The notes under the pieces are model-generated. The model was not told the origin of the DNA, did not search any database, and saw only the letters and a list, made by a program, of their open reading frames with translations. 41,027 nt of DNA, from contig LYSV01000048.1 of assembly GCA_001657315.1 (NCBI GenBank), positions 1-41,027 on the forward strand, given 5' to 3'. The translations under genes and the position numbers were made by a program. The first letter of the stretch is position 1, and each line of letters begins with the position of its first letter. This DNA comes from Flammeovirgaceae bacterium BBD 1991-12. Its GTDB lineage: Bacteria; Bacteroidota; Bacteroidia; Cytophagales; Cyclobacteriaceae. Shown here in pieces: positions 15,565 to 24,109 of this stretch.

Positions 15565-16290
15565 GTGCCCTATAATTTGTTGATCATCCCCCTGATCGCA
15601 GGTTACTACATTCTTTCCAACCTGGTTTTCTTTAAATATAGGTATCAAAGACTTCAGTCTCAGAGACTAATATTAAATTCTGCCTTATTTGGCCTTTTTA
15701 TAGCAGTGGGAACATTGTGCTTGAGGTATTTTATAGAGTATCATTTTACATCACTGTTTCATTCAATGTCAGCTTTTTTTGGAAGTATATTGATTGTATC
15801 GCAATCTTCCACACGATATCTATGGACAATGTTCTGTGGGTTGATGATTTCAATTTCAATGACAGAAATTATTAATCTCTTTGTCAATTACAATCTAAGG
15901 TTCAAGAACTACGTGGTGGACAGGGCTGTTGATCTATATGGGAATGAATTGGAAATATTATTTAAAAACTCTGTAAAATATGGATGGCCCGTCCAAATAA
16001 CACTTAAAAATGATAAGGTGTATCTGGGGTATGTAGATTCTACACCTTTACCTTCCAAAACAAATTATTTCGACTTTATGCCTTTGTATTCTGGTTACAG
16101 AGATCCGGTTACGAAGGAACTGCATTTTACAACGCCTTATGAAACAATTCATGATCTGCTCGAATTAAGTGGTGAAGAGCATAAAATTGGTATGATGGCA
16201 GTTGTTATTAAGCAGGATGAGATGCTTTCAGCCAGTCCACATGACCATGACGTTTACAGTCGGTTTTTTGATATCTCCCACGACTCGTGA
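15565..16290 (+). CDS. Membrane protein of unknown family with Sm-like strand motif
   Basis: 241 residues from a GTG at 15565; a TAA (the stop of the preceding gene) lies in the same frame three codons before, and the first ATG is 67 codons inside, past two membrane helices, so a non-ATG start is required. Three hydrophobic helices (about 4-23, 38-55, 66-105 with a break) precede a cytoplasmic C-terminal domain. That domain has a beta segment VQITLKNDKVYLGYV, reminiscent of small Sm-like folds, then DFMPLYSGYRDP and LHFTTPYE. I have seen similar domains in unnamed bacterial membrane proteins but cannot assign a family. Sampled 60-base lines of this gene are about 32-42% G+C against 50-58% in htpG, suggesting acquisition from elsewhere together with the small upstream gene. 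Confidence 0.72.
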   Translation: MPYNLLIIPLIAGYYILSNLVFFKYRYQRLQSQRLILNSALFGLFIAVGTLCLRYFIEYHFTSLFHSMSAFFGSILIVSQSSTRYLWTMFCGLMISISMTEIINLFVNYNLRFKNYVVDRAVDLYGNELEILFKNSVKYGWPVQITLKNDKVYLGYVDSTPLPSKTNYFDFMPLYSGYRDPVTKELHFTTPYETIHDLLELSGEEHKIGMMAVVIKQDEMLSASPHDHDVYSRFFDISHDS

Positions 16291-16381
16291 CCTTCTTGTT
16301 GTTTTAACTACACCTCTTATGATCAAAAGCAGTAGTTCACAAACCATTACCAGAGCTGTATAATTGAAATTTCTATTCCGG

Positions 16382-16414
16382 TTTGATCTGAATTTTCCCT
16401 TTGACTTATATTTG
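16382..16414 (+). promoter_or_regulatory. Bacteroidota-type -33/-7 promoter of the MORN lipoprotein
   Basis: TTTG (16382-16385), 21 bp, then a perfect TATATTTG (16407-16414), 36 bp before the ATG at 16451. Both boxes and spacing fit the housekeeping sigma consensus of the phylum. This is the best promoter in the window. Confidence 0.7.
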
Positions 16415-16450
16415 CTCCTTACGGGAAGCAACTAAAAAATCCGGTAATAT

Positions 16451-17026
16451 ATGAAAAAACTATTTCTACTCCCCTTACTGTTCATTGCCTGCAATCAGAA
16501 CCCTAAACTCAATAACCCCACGGCAGAAGGGCTCGCTGACGCACCTGCCGGAGCAAAAAAAGAACCCTATGAAGATAACCCGGCTCTGGTGAAAGTGACC
16601 TTAGAGCGGTCAGAAGGAGTGCCTCTGGAGCAGGGTGAATATCTGAATGGCAAAAAGCACGGTACATGGACTACTTACCATAATAATGAGTTGGTAAAGT
16701 CTGTCACCACTTACGTAGAAGGAGTCAGGGAAGGCACACATATAGAAATTGACAATCGTGGGCAGCTTACACTTAAAACATATTACCATAACGGACAATA
16801 TGATGGTGACTATATTGCCTACAACCGGACCCGGGTAGTGGAGCGCCGGTTCTATCGTGATGGCAGGCTGGAAGGGACAGTCATGAAATACTATGACAAT
16901 GGCAACATCATGGAAGAAAGCCTGTATGAGAATGGAAAGCTCAATGGGGTTTCCAAATGGTATGATCAGGATGGCAACGTAACCCTCGAGTATGAGTATA
17001 AAGATGGCACACTGGTTAAGAAATAA
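16451..17026 (+). CDS. MORN-variant repeat (YwqK-type) lipoprotein
   Basis: 191 residues. Lipobox FIAC (Cys14, followed by Asn-Gln) after a short signal. Residues about 60-190 contain at least five MORN_2-type repeats with the usual G.YxNGKxxGxWxxY pattern (EYLNGKKHGTWTTYHNN, YYHNGQYDGDYIAYN, RFYRDGRLEGTVMKYYDNG, SLYENGKLNGVSKWYDQDG, YEYKDGTLVKK). In databases these are often labelled 'toxin-antitoxin system YwqK family antitoxin', but no toxin gene is adjacent and the lipid anchor argues for a surface or periplasmic binding role. Preceded by a clear promoter and followed by 166 bp without a recognisable element, so probably monocistronic. Confidence 0.88.
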   Translation: MKKLFLLPLLFIACNQNPKLNNPTAEGLADAPAGAKKEPYEDNPALVKVTLERSEGVPLEQGEYLNGKKHGTWTTYHNNELVKSVTTYVEGVREGTHIEIDNRGQLTLKTYYHNGQYDGDYIAYNRTRVVERRFYRDGRLEGTVMKYYDNGNIMEESLYENGKLNGVSKWYDQDGNVTLEYEYKDGTLVKK

Positions 17027-17192
17027 CCAGAGGTCCATCGCATCACCACCGGTATGACTATTGTATCAGGCCATCATTAAATAGCCTAGTATAATTTAAT
17101 AGTATCCTGGAAAAATCAGGCAACATTGAATTAAGTACAAAAACAAGGGAGCATAACGGATAAGCTTTTTATATTGCGCTGGCAATACCAGC

Positions 17193-20018
17193 ATGCCGGA
17201 ACAAATGACCATCGATCTCCGCATAAAAAAAACAGCAATCGTAGTCGTCAGTTTTGTGGTCCAGATGCACCTGCTGTCGGCTCAGTATTTCCAGCGTCTT
17301 GATTCATTGAGTGGTGGACTGGAGCATCCGGTTGATTCCGTTCGCCTGAAATTTCTATTGGAATATGCATGGGAGCTACAGGATTCAGTGCCTGAAATTT
17401 CCAAACAATATGCATTGCAGGGACTGGAAATTGCGATGCAACGGGAGCGCTTGAAAGAAACAATGGATGCCCATAGAGTGCTGGGCAGCATCTACAGGCG
17501 GATAGGTGATGATATCAATGGCCTTGATCATTTCCAGAAGGCACATAAGATGGCCCAGGAGCTGGGTGATCAGGCGTCTATAGCCAGCGCACATCATAAT
17601 TTGGCTACAATTGAGTCAGACAGGGAGATGGACAGAGCATCGGTTCAGCATTGCATGGAGGCATTAAAGATCTATCACCAGATCATTGATACCGCTCATA
17701 ATCCCGTAGACTATTATGCCAGAATGGCCAATAGCTATAATTCGCTCGCTATTGCACTAAAGTATCTGGGAGAACGCGACAGCAGCAGAATGTACTTCCA
17801 TGAGTCCATGCGATTTGCCCGTGAAGCCGGGCATCAGGGCAGGGTAGCGATGGCTGCTACAAACCTGGCCAACCTGCTCCGGAAACTTAAAGAATTTGAT
17901 TCGGCTTTATATTATTATGAATACGCCATTCCGCTAAAAAAGAATGCCGGAAATACAAGAGGACTTACCCATAGCTATGGCAACCTCAGCCGGCTTTACA
18001 TCCAAACCGGGAATTATGAAAAGGCTGTAGGGTATGGCCGTAGAGAGTTGGAGCTGGCCATGAATGGAGGGTTTCGGTTTTTGGTAAAAAACGCATATTT
18101 CGATCTCGCACGAGCCTATGAAAAATGGGGGAGGCATGATAGCGCCTCACATTTCTATGCGTTACACTGGCCGTTGAACGATTCCCTGAACAATGTCAAA
18201 TTGCAAAGTGAAGTTCATTCATTGCGGCTCGAATATGAGACAGAGGCAAAAGAGCAGGAAATAGCAACTTTGACCCGGGAGAATGAAAATGCTGCTTTTA
18301 AACGAAACATCCTCATCGGTGTCATCGTCCTGGTTGTGATCATAGGGTTTTTGCTTTACAATACTCAAAGACTCCGTTCAAAGCGAAACCGGTTATTGCT
18401 GGAGAAAGAACGTGAAGTAGACCTGATGAAAAGTCACTTCTTCGCCAATATCTCCCATGAATTCAGAACACCTCTTACCCTTATTCTGGGGCCGATTGAA
18501 GACCTCAGGGCTATTCTCAAAGCTGATCAGCGCGAACTAAAGTACCTGAATACAATGAAACAAAACGCCAGGCGATTGCTTGGGCTGGTGGATCAACTGC
18601 TGGATCTTTCCAAACTTGAGGCCGGTCGTGGTACCCTAAAAATAGTAGAGAAAGACATTATTGCCCTTGTCAGAGGCATTGTGATGTCCTTTGAAACACT
18701 GGCCAAAAGCAGGAGCATTACTCTTGAATTTCATTCCTCCAGAGAAAAATGTCAGGCAGGCATTGATCAGGATGCATTTGAAAAAATACTCATTAACCTC
18801 ATAAGCAATGCTTTTAAGTTCACCCCGGAGGCAGGTACAGTAACGGTTGCGGTAAAAACTGAAGATCCTAAGTTGCAAAAAAACCGCAGGAACCTTCTGG
18901 AAATAAGTGTATCAGATACAGGTCCGGGGATAGAAGAATCAGATCTGGCCCGGATATTTGACCGGTTCTACCAGGCGCATAATGTCCCATCGGGAATATC
19001 ATCCAGCACGGGTATAGGCCTTTCATTAACCAAAGAGCTTGTACAACTCCATAAAGGAGAAATATCTGTTGTCAGCAAGCCTGGGCAGGGTACCGTTTTC
19101 AGGGTTTTGCTTCCACTTGATCTGGAGCCTGTGGAAAAAACCGATCCGGGATCACGTCCCGATTATGATAGCACTATTCTCCCTGATCTTGATGACATGG
19201 AGCGCACCCAGCCAGGTTCGGAAGCCGATGCCGGGGAAGAAGAGAAGCCAACGATCCTCGTGATAGAAGACAATGCTGATGTGAGAAGCTATATAGGGGA
19301 GGTACTGGAAGAAAAGTACCATGTGGAGATGACTGAAAATGGAGACAAGGGTATTGAACAGGCGGTAAATATTATTCCTGACCTGGTCATCAGTGATATA
19401 ATGATGCCAGGAACGGATGGCTATGAGGTTTGCCGTACATTGAAGAGTGACGAACGCACCAGCCATGTTCCCATCATTATCCTTACGGCAAAGTCAGATG
19501 ATGAAAGTAAGATAGAAGGGCTGAGGACCAGGGCTGATGACTTCCTGACCAAACCCTTTAACCGTCAGGAGTTGCTGGTCCGTACCGGTAACCTGATCAG
19601 TAACCGTAGAAACCTGAGAAAAAGATTTGCCGGAGAAGTTTATCTGCAGCCCCACGATATAGCTGTTACATCGGTTGACGAAGCCTTTTTACAACGTGTA
19701 CTGGATATTGTGAACAGTCATATTGACAATGAGGCCTTTAGTGTAGAGCAGCTTGGGCGGGAAGTGGGCATGAGTCGCAGTCAGATCCACCGAAAGCTGA
19801 AGGCGCTTACTGATCAGTCCGCTACCCAATTTATCAATTCCATCCGGATGCAGCGGGCTATGATACTCCTGCAGAAAAATGCAGGCACAGTGGCCGAGAT
19901 CGGATATCAGGTGGGATTCGCGAGTTCTACCTCATTTATCCGGGCCTTCAATAAGCAGTTCGGCTATTCTCCGGGAGAGGTCCAGCGCAGGGCAAGAGCC
20001 GAGGTCCGGATAAGATAG
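17193..20018 (+). CDS. Hybrid sensor kinase: TPR sensor, HisKA, HATPase, receiver, AraC-type HTH
   Basis: 941 residues; the ATG at 17205 is an alternative start. Signal peptide (to about LLSAQ), TPR sensor in the periplasm (about 50-350), helix with YETEAKEQEIATL, one membrane helix (372-391). Then HisKA with FFANISHEFRTPLT (phospho-acceptor His422), HATPase with NLISNAFKFTPEAG, SDTGPGIEE and GIGLSLTKEL, receiver domain (685-805) with phospho-acceptor Asp735 in VISDIMMPGTDGY, the EDN acidic pair and KPF, and a C-terminal AraC double HTH (about 835-937, ending in IGYQVGFASSTSFIRAFNKQFGYSP). All catalytic residues are present. This single-chain two-component layout is common in Bacteroidota for controlling nearby genes. 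The next gene carries the same sensor type. Likely targets are downstream, by position only. Confidence 0.93.
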   Translation: MPEQMTIDLRIKKTAIVVVSFVVQMHLLSAQYFQRLDSLSGGLEHPVDSVRLKFLLEYAWELQDSVPEISKQYALQGLEIAMQRERLKETMDAHRVLGSIYRRIGDDINGLDHFQKAHKMAQELGDQASIASAHHNLATIESDREMDRASVQHCMEALKIYHQIIDTAHNPVDYYARMANSYNSLAIALKYLGERDSSRMYFHESMRFAREAGHQGRVAMAATNLANLLRKLKEFDSALYYYEYAIPLKKNAGNTRGLTHSYGNLSRLYIQTGNYEKAVGYGRRELELAMNGGFRFLVKNAYFDLARAYEKWGRHDSASHFYALHWPLNDSLNNVKLQSEVHSLRLEYETEAKEQEIATLTRENENAAFKRNILIGVIVLVVIIGFLLYNTQRLRSKRNRLLLEKEREVDLMKSHFFANISHEFRTPLTLILGPIEDLRAILKADQRELKYLNTMKQNARRLLGLVDQLLDLSKLEAGRGTLKIVEKDIIALVRGIVMSFETLAKSRSITLEFHSSREKCQAGIDQDAFEKILINLISNAFKFTPEAGTVTVAVKTEDPKLQKNRRNLLEISVSDTGPGIEESDLARIFDRFYQAHNVPSGISSSTGIGLSLTKELVQLHKGEISVVSKPGQGTVFRVLLPLDLEPVEKTDPGSRPDYDSTILPDLDDMERTQPGSEADAGEEEKPTILVIEDNADVRSYIGEVLEEKYHVEMTENGDKGIEQAVNIIPDLVISDIMMPGTDGYEVCRTLKSDERTSHVPIIILTAKSDDESKIEGLRTRADDFLTKPFNRQELLVRTGNLISNRRNLRKRFAGEVYLQPHDIAVTSVDEAFLQRVLDIVNSHIDNEAFSVEQLGREVGMSRSQIHRKLKALTDQSATQFINSIRMQRAMILLQKNAGTVAEIGYQVGFASSTSFIRAFNKQFGYSPGEVQRRARAEVRIR

Positions 20019-20135
20019 GTTTCCGTATTCCCACATACAATCTACTCATGTCAACTCTTGCTTGTTCACCTGTTTATTGGGAAGAGATCTGCTTTTATGG
20101 GATACTGAACAGCTGATAACCCCATCCTGCAACAT

Positions 20136-20157
20136 AGTGTTGACCATTTGCAACACT
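20136..20157. promoter_or_regulatory. 7-bp inverted repeat upstream of the TPR-HTH gene
   Basis: AGTGTTG (20136-20142) and CAACACT (20151-20157) with an 8-bp spacer, 63 bp before the ATG at 20220. Could be an operator for either flanking regulator. The rest of 20019-20219 shows nothing I can name. Confidence 0.35.
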
Positions 20158-20219
20158 TGGTAAATAGTCCTGTACGAGCACCTGCTAACTTCGATAGCAG
20201 TAAGTGACTGACTATTCCT

Positions 20220-22019
20220 ATGCCCGTGAGCCATAAAATAATCGTCCTTCTGATAGGATGTAGCATTATGACGCCCGTCTCAGGATATCCTGACCCTGAC
20301 AGTATCAGGGTAGAATTCCAACATGCGACTGATCCTGAAAGGGTGCTTCTGTATCTTGAACTCAGCAAGCATTATGTACTGAACGTCACCGATTCAGCCC
20401 TCCATTATGCGCAACAGGCTCTTGATCTCTCGTTTTCATTGGAAGATCAGGGAAGTATTGCCGATAGTTACCAGATGCTGGCTTATGTCAGGTTTTCTAT
20501 CAGTGACTATGACGAGTCGGAAACGTATTACGAGAAGTTGCTCCACTATGCGCTGGATATGAAGGACAGTGTCCGGATGGCCATGGCCTGGCATGGTCTG
20601 GGTAACATTAGCCTTGGCCGGGGCGGTTATGATTCGGCGGCTTACTTTTATTTCAGAGCGCTGAAGGTCTTTGAAGAGCATGACCTTACAGGTGAGTTGT
20701 CGAAAGTCCTGAATAACCTGGGCCTGATCTACTATTATCAGGAGGACTATGATAAGGCTATGCCTTACTTTTTCAGGGACCTGGCCATTTCGAAAGCGCT
20801 AAACGATGAAAGTGGCATTTGCTTCAGCCTCGGTAACATTGGAGGAGTATTTCAGGCTCAGAAAAAGTATGACAGCGCCATTCACTATTTCCTGCAGGCG
20901 CTGGGAAAAGGCAGACGGATTACTGACAAGACAGCGGAATCGTACTATCTCGGCAATATAGGTAGTGTCTATGCAGAGCAGGGGAAATTTGAAGAGGCCC
21001 TCATGTATCTTTCTCAGGCTTTGCCTGTAGTACGTGAAATTGGCGACAAAGCTGCAATTGTTGACCAGCTGAACTATCTGGCAGAAGCATACGGAAATCT
21101 GGGCAGGTTTCAGCAGGCACTTGATTACTATAATGAGTCGCTTACCCTTGCTCAAAGCACAGGACTGAAGCCCAGACTAAAGTTTATTTATGAAAGTGTT
21201 GCTGACCTTTATGAGAGATCAGGACGACCGGATAAGGCGCTTGAATACTTCAGAAATTCCATCGCCATAAAGGATAGTCTGTTTTCGGAGAAAAAGTCAC
21301 TGCAGATAGCTGAGCTGCAAACCCGCTATGAAACACAGAGAAAAGAGCAGGAGATAGCTACCCTGCAAATTCAAAAGGAGAAGGAAGAACTTAAAAGAAA
21401 TACGTTTGCCATAGGTTTTGTTTTCACCTTCGCCGTTGGTCTGATGGTCTACAGCCGGCAGCGCCTGAAAATGAAAAAGAATCTCAGGATCAGGGAGCAG
21501 GAGAAGAGGATAGAGCGGTCTCAAAGAGAACTGACCGAGGCCGAGTTGAAAAACTCCAGACTTCAGAAGGAGCAACTCGAGCAGGAGCTCGCCTTTAAAA
21601 GAAGGCAGTTGTACAGCTATCTCAAGAACCAGCGAAGCAAAAATAATCTGATAGAGCAACTTGAGCATGAATTGGAGGAGCTGAGAAAGAATTCAGCCTG
21701 CAACAATGACGGACGAATAGACCAGATCACACAGCTTCTGGGATCGACTATTCTTACCGAAGAAGAATGGAATGAGTTCAAAACGATTTTTGAGGACGTG
21801 CACTACGGATTCTTTACCAGGGTCAGGGAGAAATACGCTGATTTGACGGAAGGAGAGATCAGGCTGTTTGCACTCATGAAGCTTAATCTCTCTTCAAAAG
21901 AGATTGCCAAAATGCTGGGTATCTCCAAAGCCAGTGTAAACACAGCCAGGTACCGCTTGCGAAAAAAACTCGATATCACCTCTGACGAAAAACTTGAGGA
22001 ATACATTTTAGAGCTGTAA
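20220..22019 (+). CDS. TPR-sensor transmembrane regulator with LuxR/GerE-like HTH
   Basis: 599 residues. Signal peptide, eight or so TPR repeats in the periplasm (about 40-350), a helix with RYETQRKEQEIATL, a membrane helix (about 394-412), a long coiled coil rich in Glu, Lys and Arg (about 415-490), and a C-terminal GerE/LuxR-like HTH (541-590: LTEGEIRLFALMKLNLSSKEIA, read as two pieces LTEGEIRLFALMK and LNLSSKEIAKMLGIS, then ASVNTARYRLRKKL). There is no kinase or receiver, so it is a one-component membrane-bound transcription regulator. The sensor and juxtamembrane motif match the hybrid kinase just upstream. It is 224 bp upstream of the large surface-protein operon and in the same direction, making it a positional candidate to control it. 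Confidence 0.88.
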   Translation: MPVSHKIIVLLIGCSIMTPVSGYPDPDSIRVEFQHATDPERVLLYLELSKHYVLNVTDSALHYAQQALDLSFSLEDQGSIADSYQMLAYVRFSISDYDESETYYEKLLHYALDMKDSVRMAMAWHGLGNISLGRGGYDSAAYFYFRALKVFEEHDLTGELSKVLNNLGLIYYYQEDYDKAMPYFFRDLAISKALNDESGICFSLGNIGGVFQAQKKYDSAIHYFLQALGKGRRITDKTAESYYLGNIGSVYAEQGKFEEALMYLSQALPVVREIGDKAAIVDQLNYLAEAYGNLGRFQQALDYYNESLTLAQSTGLKPRLKFIYESVADLYERSGRPDKALEYFRNSIAIKDSLFSEKKSLQIAELQTRYETQRKEQEIATLQIQKEKEELKRNTFAIGFVFTFAVGLMVYSRQRLKMKKNLRIREQEKRIERSQRELTEAELKNSRLQKEQLEQELAFKRRQLYSYLKNQRSKNNLIEQLEHELEELRKNSACNNDGRIDQITQLLGSTILTEEEWNEFKTIFEDVHYGFFTRVREKYADLTEGEIRLFALMKLNLSSKEIAKMLGISKASVNTARYRLRKKLDITSDEKLEEYILEL

Positions 22020-22243
22020 AAACTTTTTTTGCTCATTCTGTTGATCGGATCTGTAAACGCGCGAACCATAAGGAAAACAGGCAGAGACATACGGCTGAAT
22101 TTTTTGAGGGTGCCTGATTCATTTTTTGTAACTAATTGAAAAACAGTCATTTAAAACTATGTCTATCACTTTGTCTATCGCTAAAAATGGCTTGAGAGGC
22201 CAATTCATCCTTTCTTCGGATAAGGTTTTTAGTAAAAAAAGTG

Positions 22244-22390
22244 ATGAAGATGAAGTACAAGCTTCTTGTTCTGTTGCTGTTCCTTGGTGCTCTGTTCTAT
22301 TGGGCCATTGATCAGCAGAACAAAAAGATCAGGGCAATCGAGCGGGAGATTGAAGACCTCGAACGGTTGCCGGTAACACAACAGATGTGA
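22244..22390 (+). CDS. 48-aa membrane/coiled-coil micro-protein, first gene of the surface operon
   Basis: ATG at 22244 (a second ATG at 22250 is equally possible). After MKMKYK comes a Leu-rich membrane helix (LLVLLLFLGALFYWAI), then a charged helix (QQNKKIRAIEREIEDLERL) with heptad spacing, ending TQQM. It could be a signal-anchored single-pass inner-membrane peptide with a short periplasmic coiled coil. Its TGA overlaps the GTG start of the barrel gene by 4 bp (GTGA), a pattern typical of translational re-initiation, which supports it being a real gene. No family recognised. A different-frame run of 49 codons starting near 22160 overlaps it and is rejected. No convincing promoter was found in 22020-22243. 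Confidence 0.6.
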   Translation: MKMKYKLLVLLLFLGALFYWAIDQQNKKIRAIEREIEDLERLPVTQQM

Positions 22391-24105
22391 ACCTGAAAAC
22401 CAACATACCAATCATCCTCACGGCACTGTCGCTGGCAGCCATGCCGGTGATGCTCAGTGCGCAGGATCTGGAGAGGATCGGCTCCGGCAATGCATTTGAG
22501 ATCAATGGAGGTCTCTCACTCACCCAGATCGCCTATGGGGTGAACGGCATCGATGAGCGCAGAGACCCATACAATTACTTTGCCACGGGGAATGTGAACA
22601 TCAACATCTATGGAATGAGTATACCGCTGGCATTTACCTATTCCAACCAGAATAGCTCCTTTCAGCAACCTTTCAATCAGTTTGGCATTGCCCCCACGTA
22701 TAAAAACTGGCGGGCCCATCTGGGTTACAACAGCCTTACCTTCTCTCCCTATACACTGAATGGACATATATTCCTGGGAGGCGGATTGGAGTACGATCAG
22801 GAAAAATTTCATGTTAAGGCCGTTTATGGCCGTTTTCAGAAGGCGGTTTCACCGGATACCGTGAATAATCCGGGGCTGGTGCCTTTTTTTGAACGTCGTG
22901 GATATGGCGTGCAGCTAGGCTATAAAAACAAGGGAGATTTTGTTGATCTCAACCTGTTCAGAGGCAGAGATGATGAAAACTCCATTTCCTTCATACCAGA
23001 AGAGCTGGGTCTTTTGCCTGAGGAAAATCTTGTCATGAGCCTTTCAGGGGGAAAGAAGATTGGAAAATTCTCGGTGACGGGAGAGTATGCCGGAAGTGGC
23101 ATTACCCGGGATGTAAGAGCCGAAGAGAATTCACTGGAGGACGAAAATGTATTCAGCTACGCGGGGCCGCTTTTCACCCACAGAAACTCCACGGAGTATT
23201 ACAATGCCTACCGGGCCAACGTCAGCTATTCTTCCGATACCTACAATCTCGGTATGGGGTATGAGCGTGTTGATCCCGGCTATCGTACCCATGGCGCCTA
23301 TTTTTTCAACAATGACCTGGAGAATATCACCTTCAATGGCAGCCTGAGGCTGTTCCAGGGCAGTTTGAACCTTTCCGCCAATGCAGGCACACAACGAAAT
23401 AATCTGGAAGATCAGGAAGTAAACACCATGGACCGTTTTATTGGTTCCTTCAATGTCAACTACCAGGCCGGTCAAAAGCTGAATATCAATGGTAACTATA
23501 GCAATTTCACCACCTACACCTTCATCCGGTCCGAGTTTGATAACATTAACCAATCCTCACCCATTGTACAGCTGGATACGCTGGATTTCACCCAAATATC
23601 GCAAAGCGCCAATATAGCCACCAGCTATACGCTGGCCAGTGATGAATCGAAGATGCGCATGGTACTGCTCAATCTGTCCTATCAGCAGGCCACAGATGAA
23701 CAGGGGGGAGTGGAGCAGAATACCGGGTCGAGATTTATCAACGGCAACATCACCTTCACCCAGACCCAGTTCACTTCAGGACTCAGCCTGACCGGTTCCG
23801 TCAACTACAATCAGTCCACTACCATGGATATTGAGACCACGATCTTTGGCCCCACCGTGGTCCTAAGCAAGAGCCTCTTGCAAAAGAAGATCAATGCCAG
23901 TGTATCGTCATCATGGAACAGTACCACAGTGAATGGCAGCCGGGAAAGCGATGTCTACAACCTCCGGCTGGGAGGTGTATACAAGATCAGCAAACACCAT
24001 AACCTCAATATGAACACCATTGTACTCAGCAGAACAGGGAGTGGGGAGCAATCGCGTGATTTTACCGAGTACACCATTACAGTAGGTTATAACTATAATT
24101 TTTGA
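22387..24105 (+). CDS. Outer-membrane beta-barrel protein
   Basis: 572 residues from a GTG at 22387, fixed by the 4-bp overlap with the preceding gene and by the signal peptide that follows (cleaved near LSA/QDL). The mature part consists of alternating polar-apolar beta strands with aromatic girdles (for example FEINGGLSLTQIAYGV, IPLAFTYSNQNSS, GYGVQLGYKNKGDFV, RANVSYSSDTYNLGMGYERV, LNINGNYSNFTTYTF) and ends EYTITVGYNYNF, with the terminal Phe required by the BAM assembly machinery. I recognise barrels of this kind beside TANFOR-domain genes in other Bacteroidota, but no specific Pfam name. It is the only obvious membrane-spanning pore of the operon besides the PorP/SprF protein. Next gene begins 4 bp after its stop. 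Confidence 0.85.
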   Translation: MNLKTNIPIILTALSLAAMPVMLSAQDLERIGSGNAFEINGGLSLTQIAYGVNGIDERRDPYNYFATGNVNINIYGMSIPLAFTYSNQNSSFQQPFNQFGIAPTYKNWRAHLGYNSLTFSPYTLNGHIFLGGGLEYDQEKFHVKAVYGRFQKAVSPDTVNNPGLVPFFERRGYGVQLGYKNKGDFVDLNLFRGRDDENSISFIPEELGLLPEENLVMSLSGGKKIGKFSVTGEYAGSGITRDVRAEENSLEDENVFSYAGPLFTHRNSTEYYNAYRANVSYSSDTYNLGMGYERVDPGYRTHGAYFFNNDLENITFNGSLRLFQGSLNLSANAGTQRNNLEDQEVNTMDRFIGSFNVNYQAGQKLNINGNYSNFTTYTFIRSEFDNINQSSPIVQLDTLDFTQISQSANIATSYTLASDESKMRMVLLNLSYQQATDEQGGVEQNTGSRFINGNITFTQTQFTSGLSLTGSVNYNQSTTMDIETTIFGPTVVLSKSLLQKKINASVSSSWNSTTVNGSRESDVYNLRLGGVYKISKHHNLNMNTIVLSRTGSGEQSRDFTEYTITVGYNYNF

Positions 24106-24109
24106 ATGC

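Noticed and set aside
16451-17026. Toxin-antitoxin role for the MORN-repeat gene
   Set aside because: The database label for this repeat type is not supported here: no toxin gene is adjacent and the product is a lipoprotein.
22160-22315. Short frame starting at the ATG near 22160, overlapping the micro-protein in another frame
   Set aside because: No membrane or domain pattern, and its end does not couple to the barrel gene, whereas the chosen frame does.
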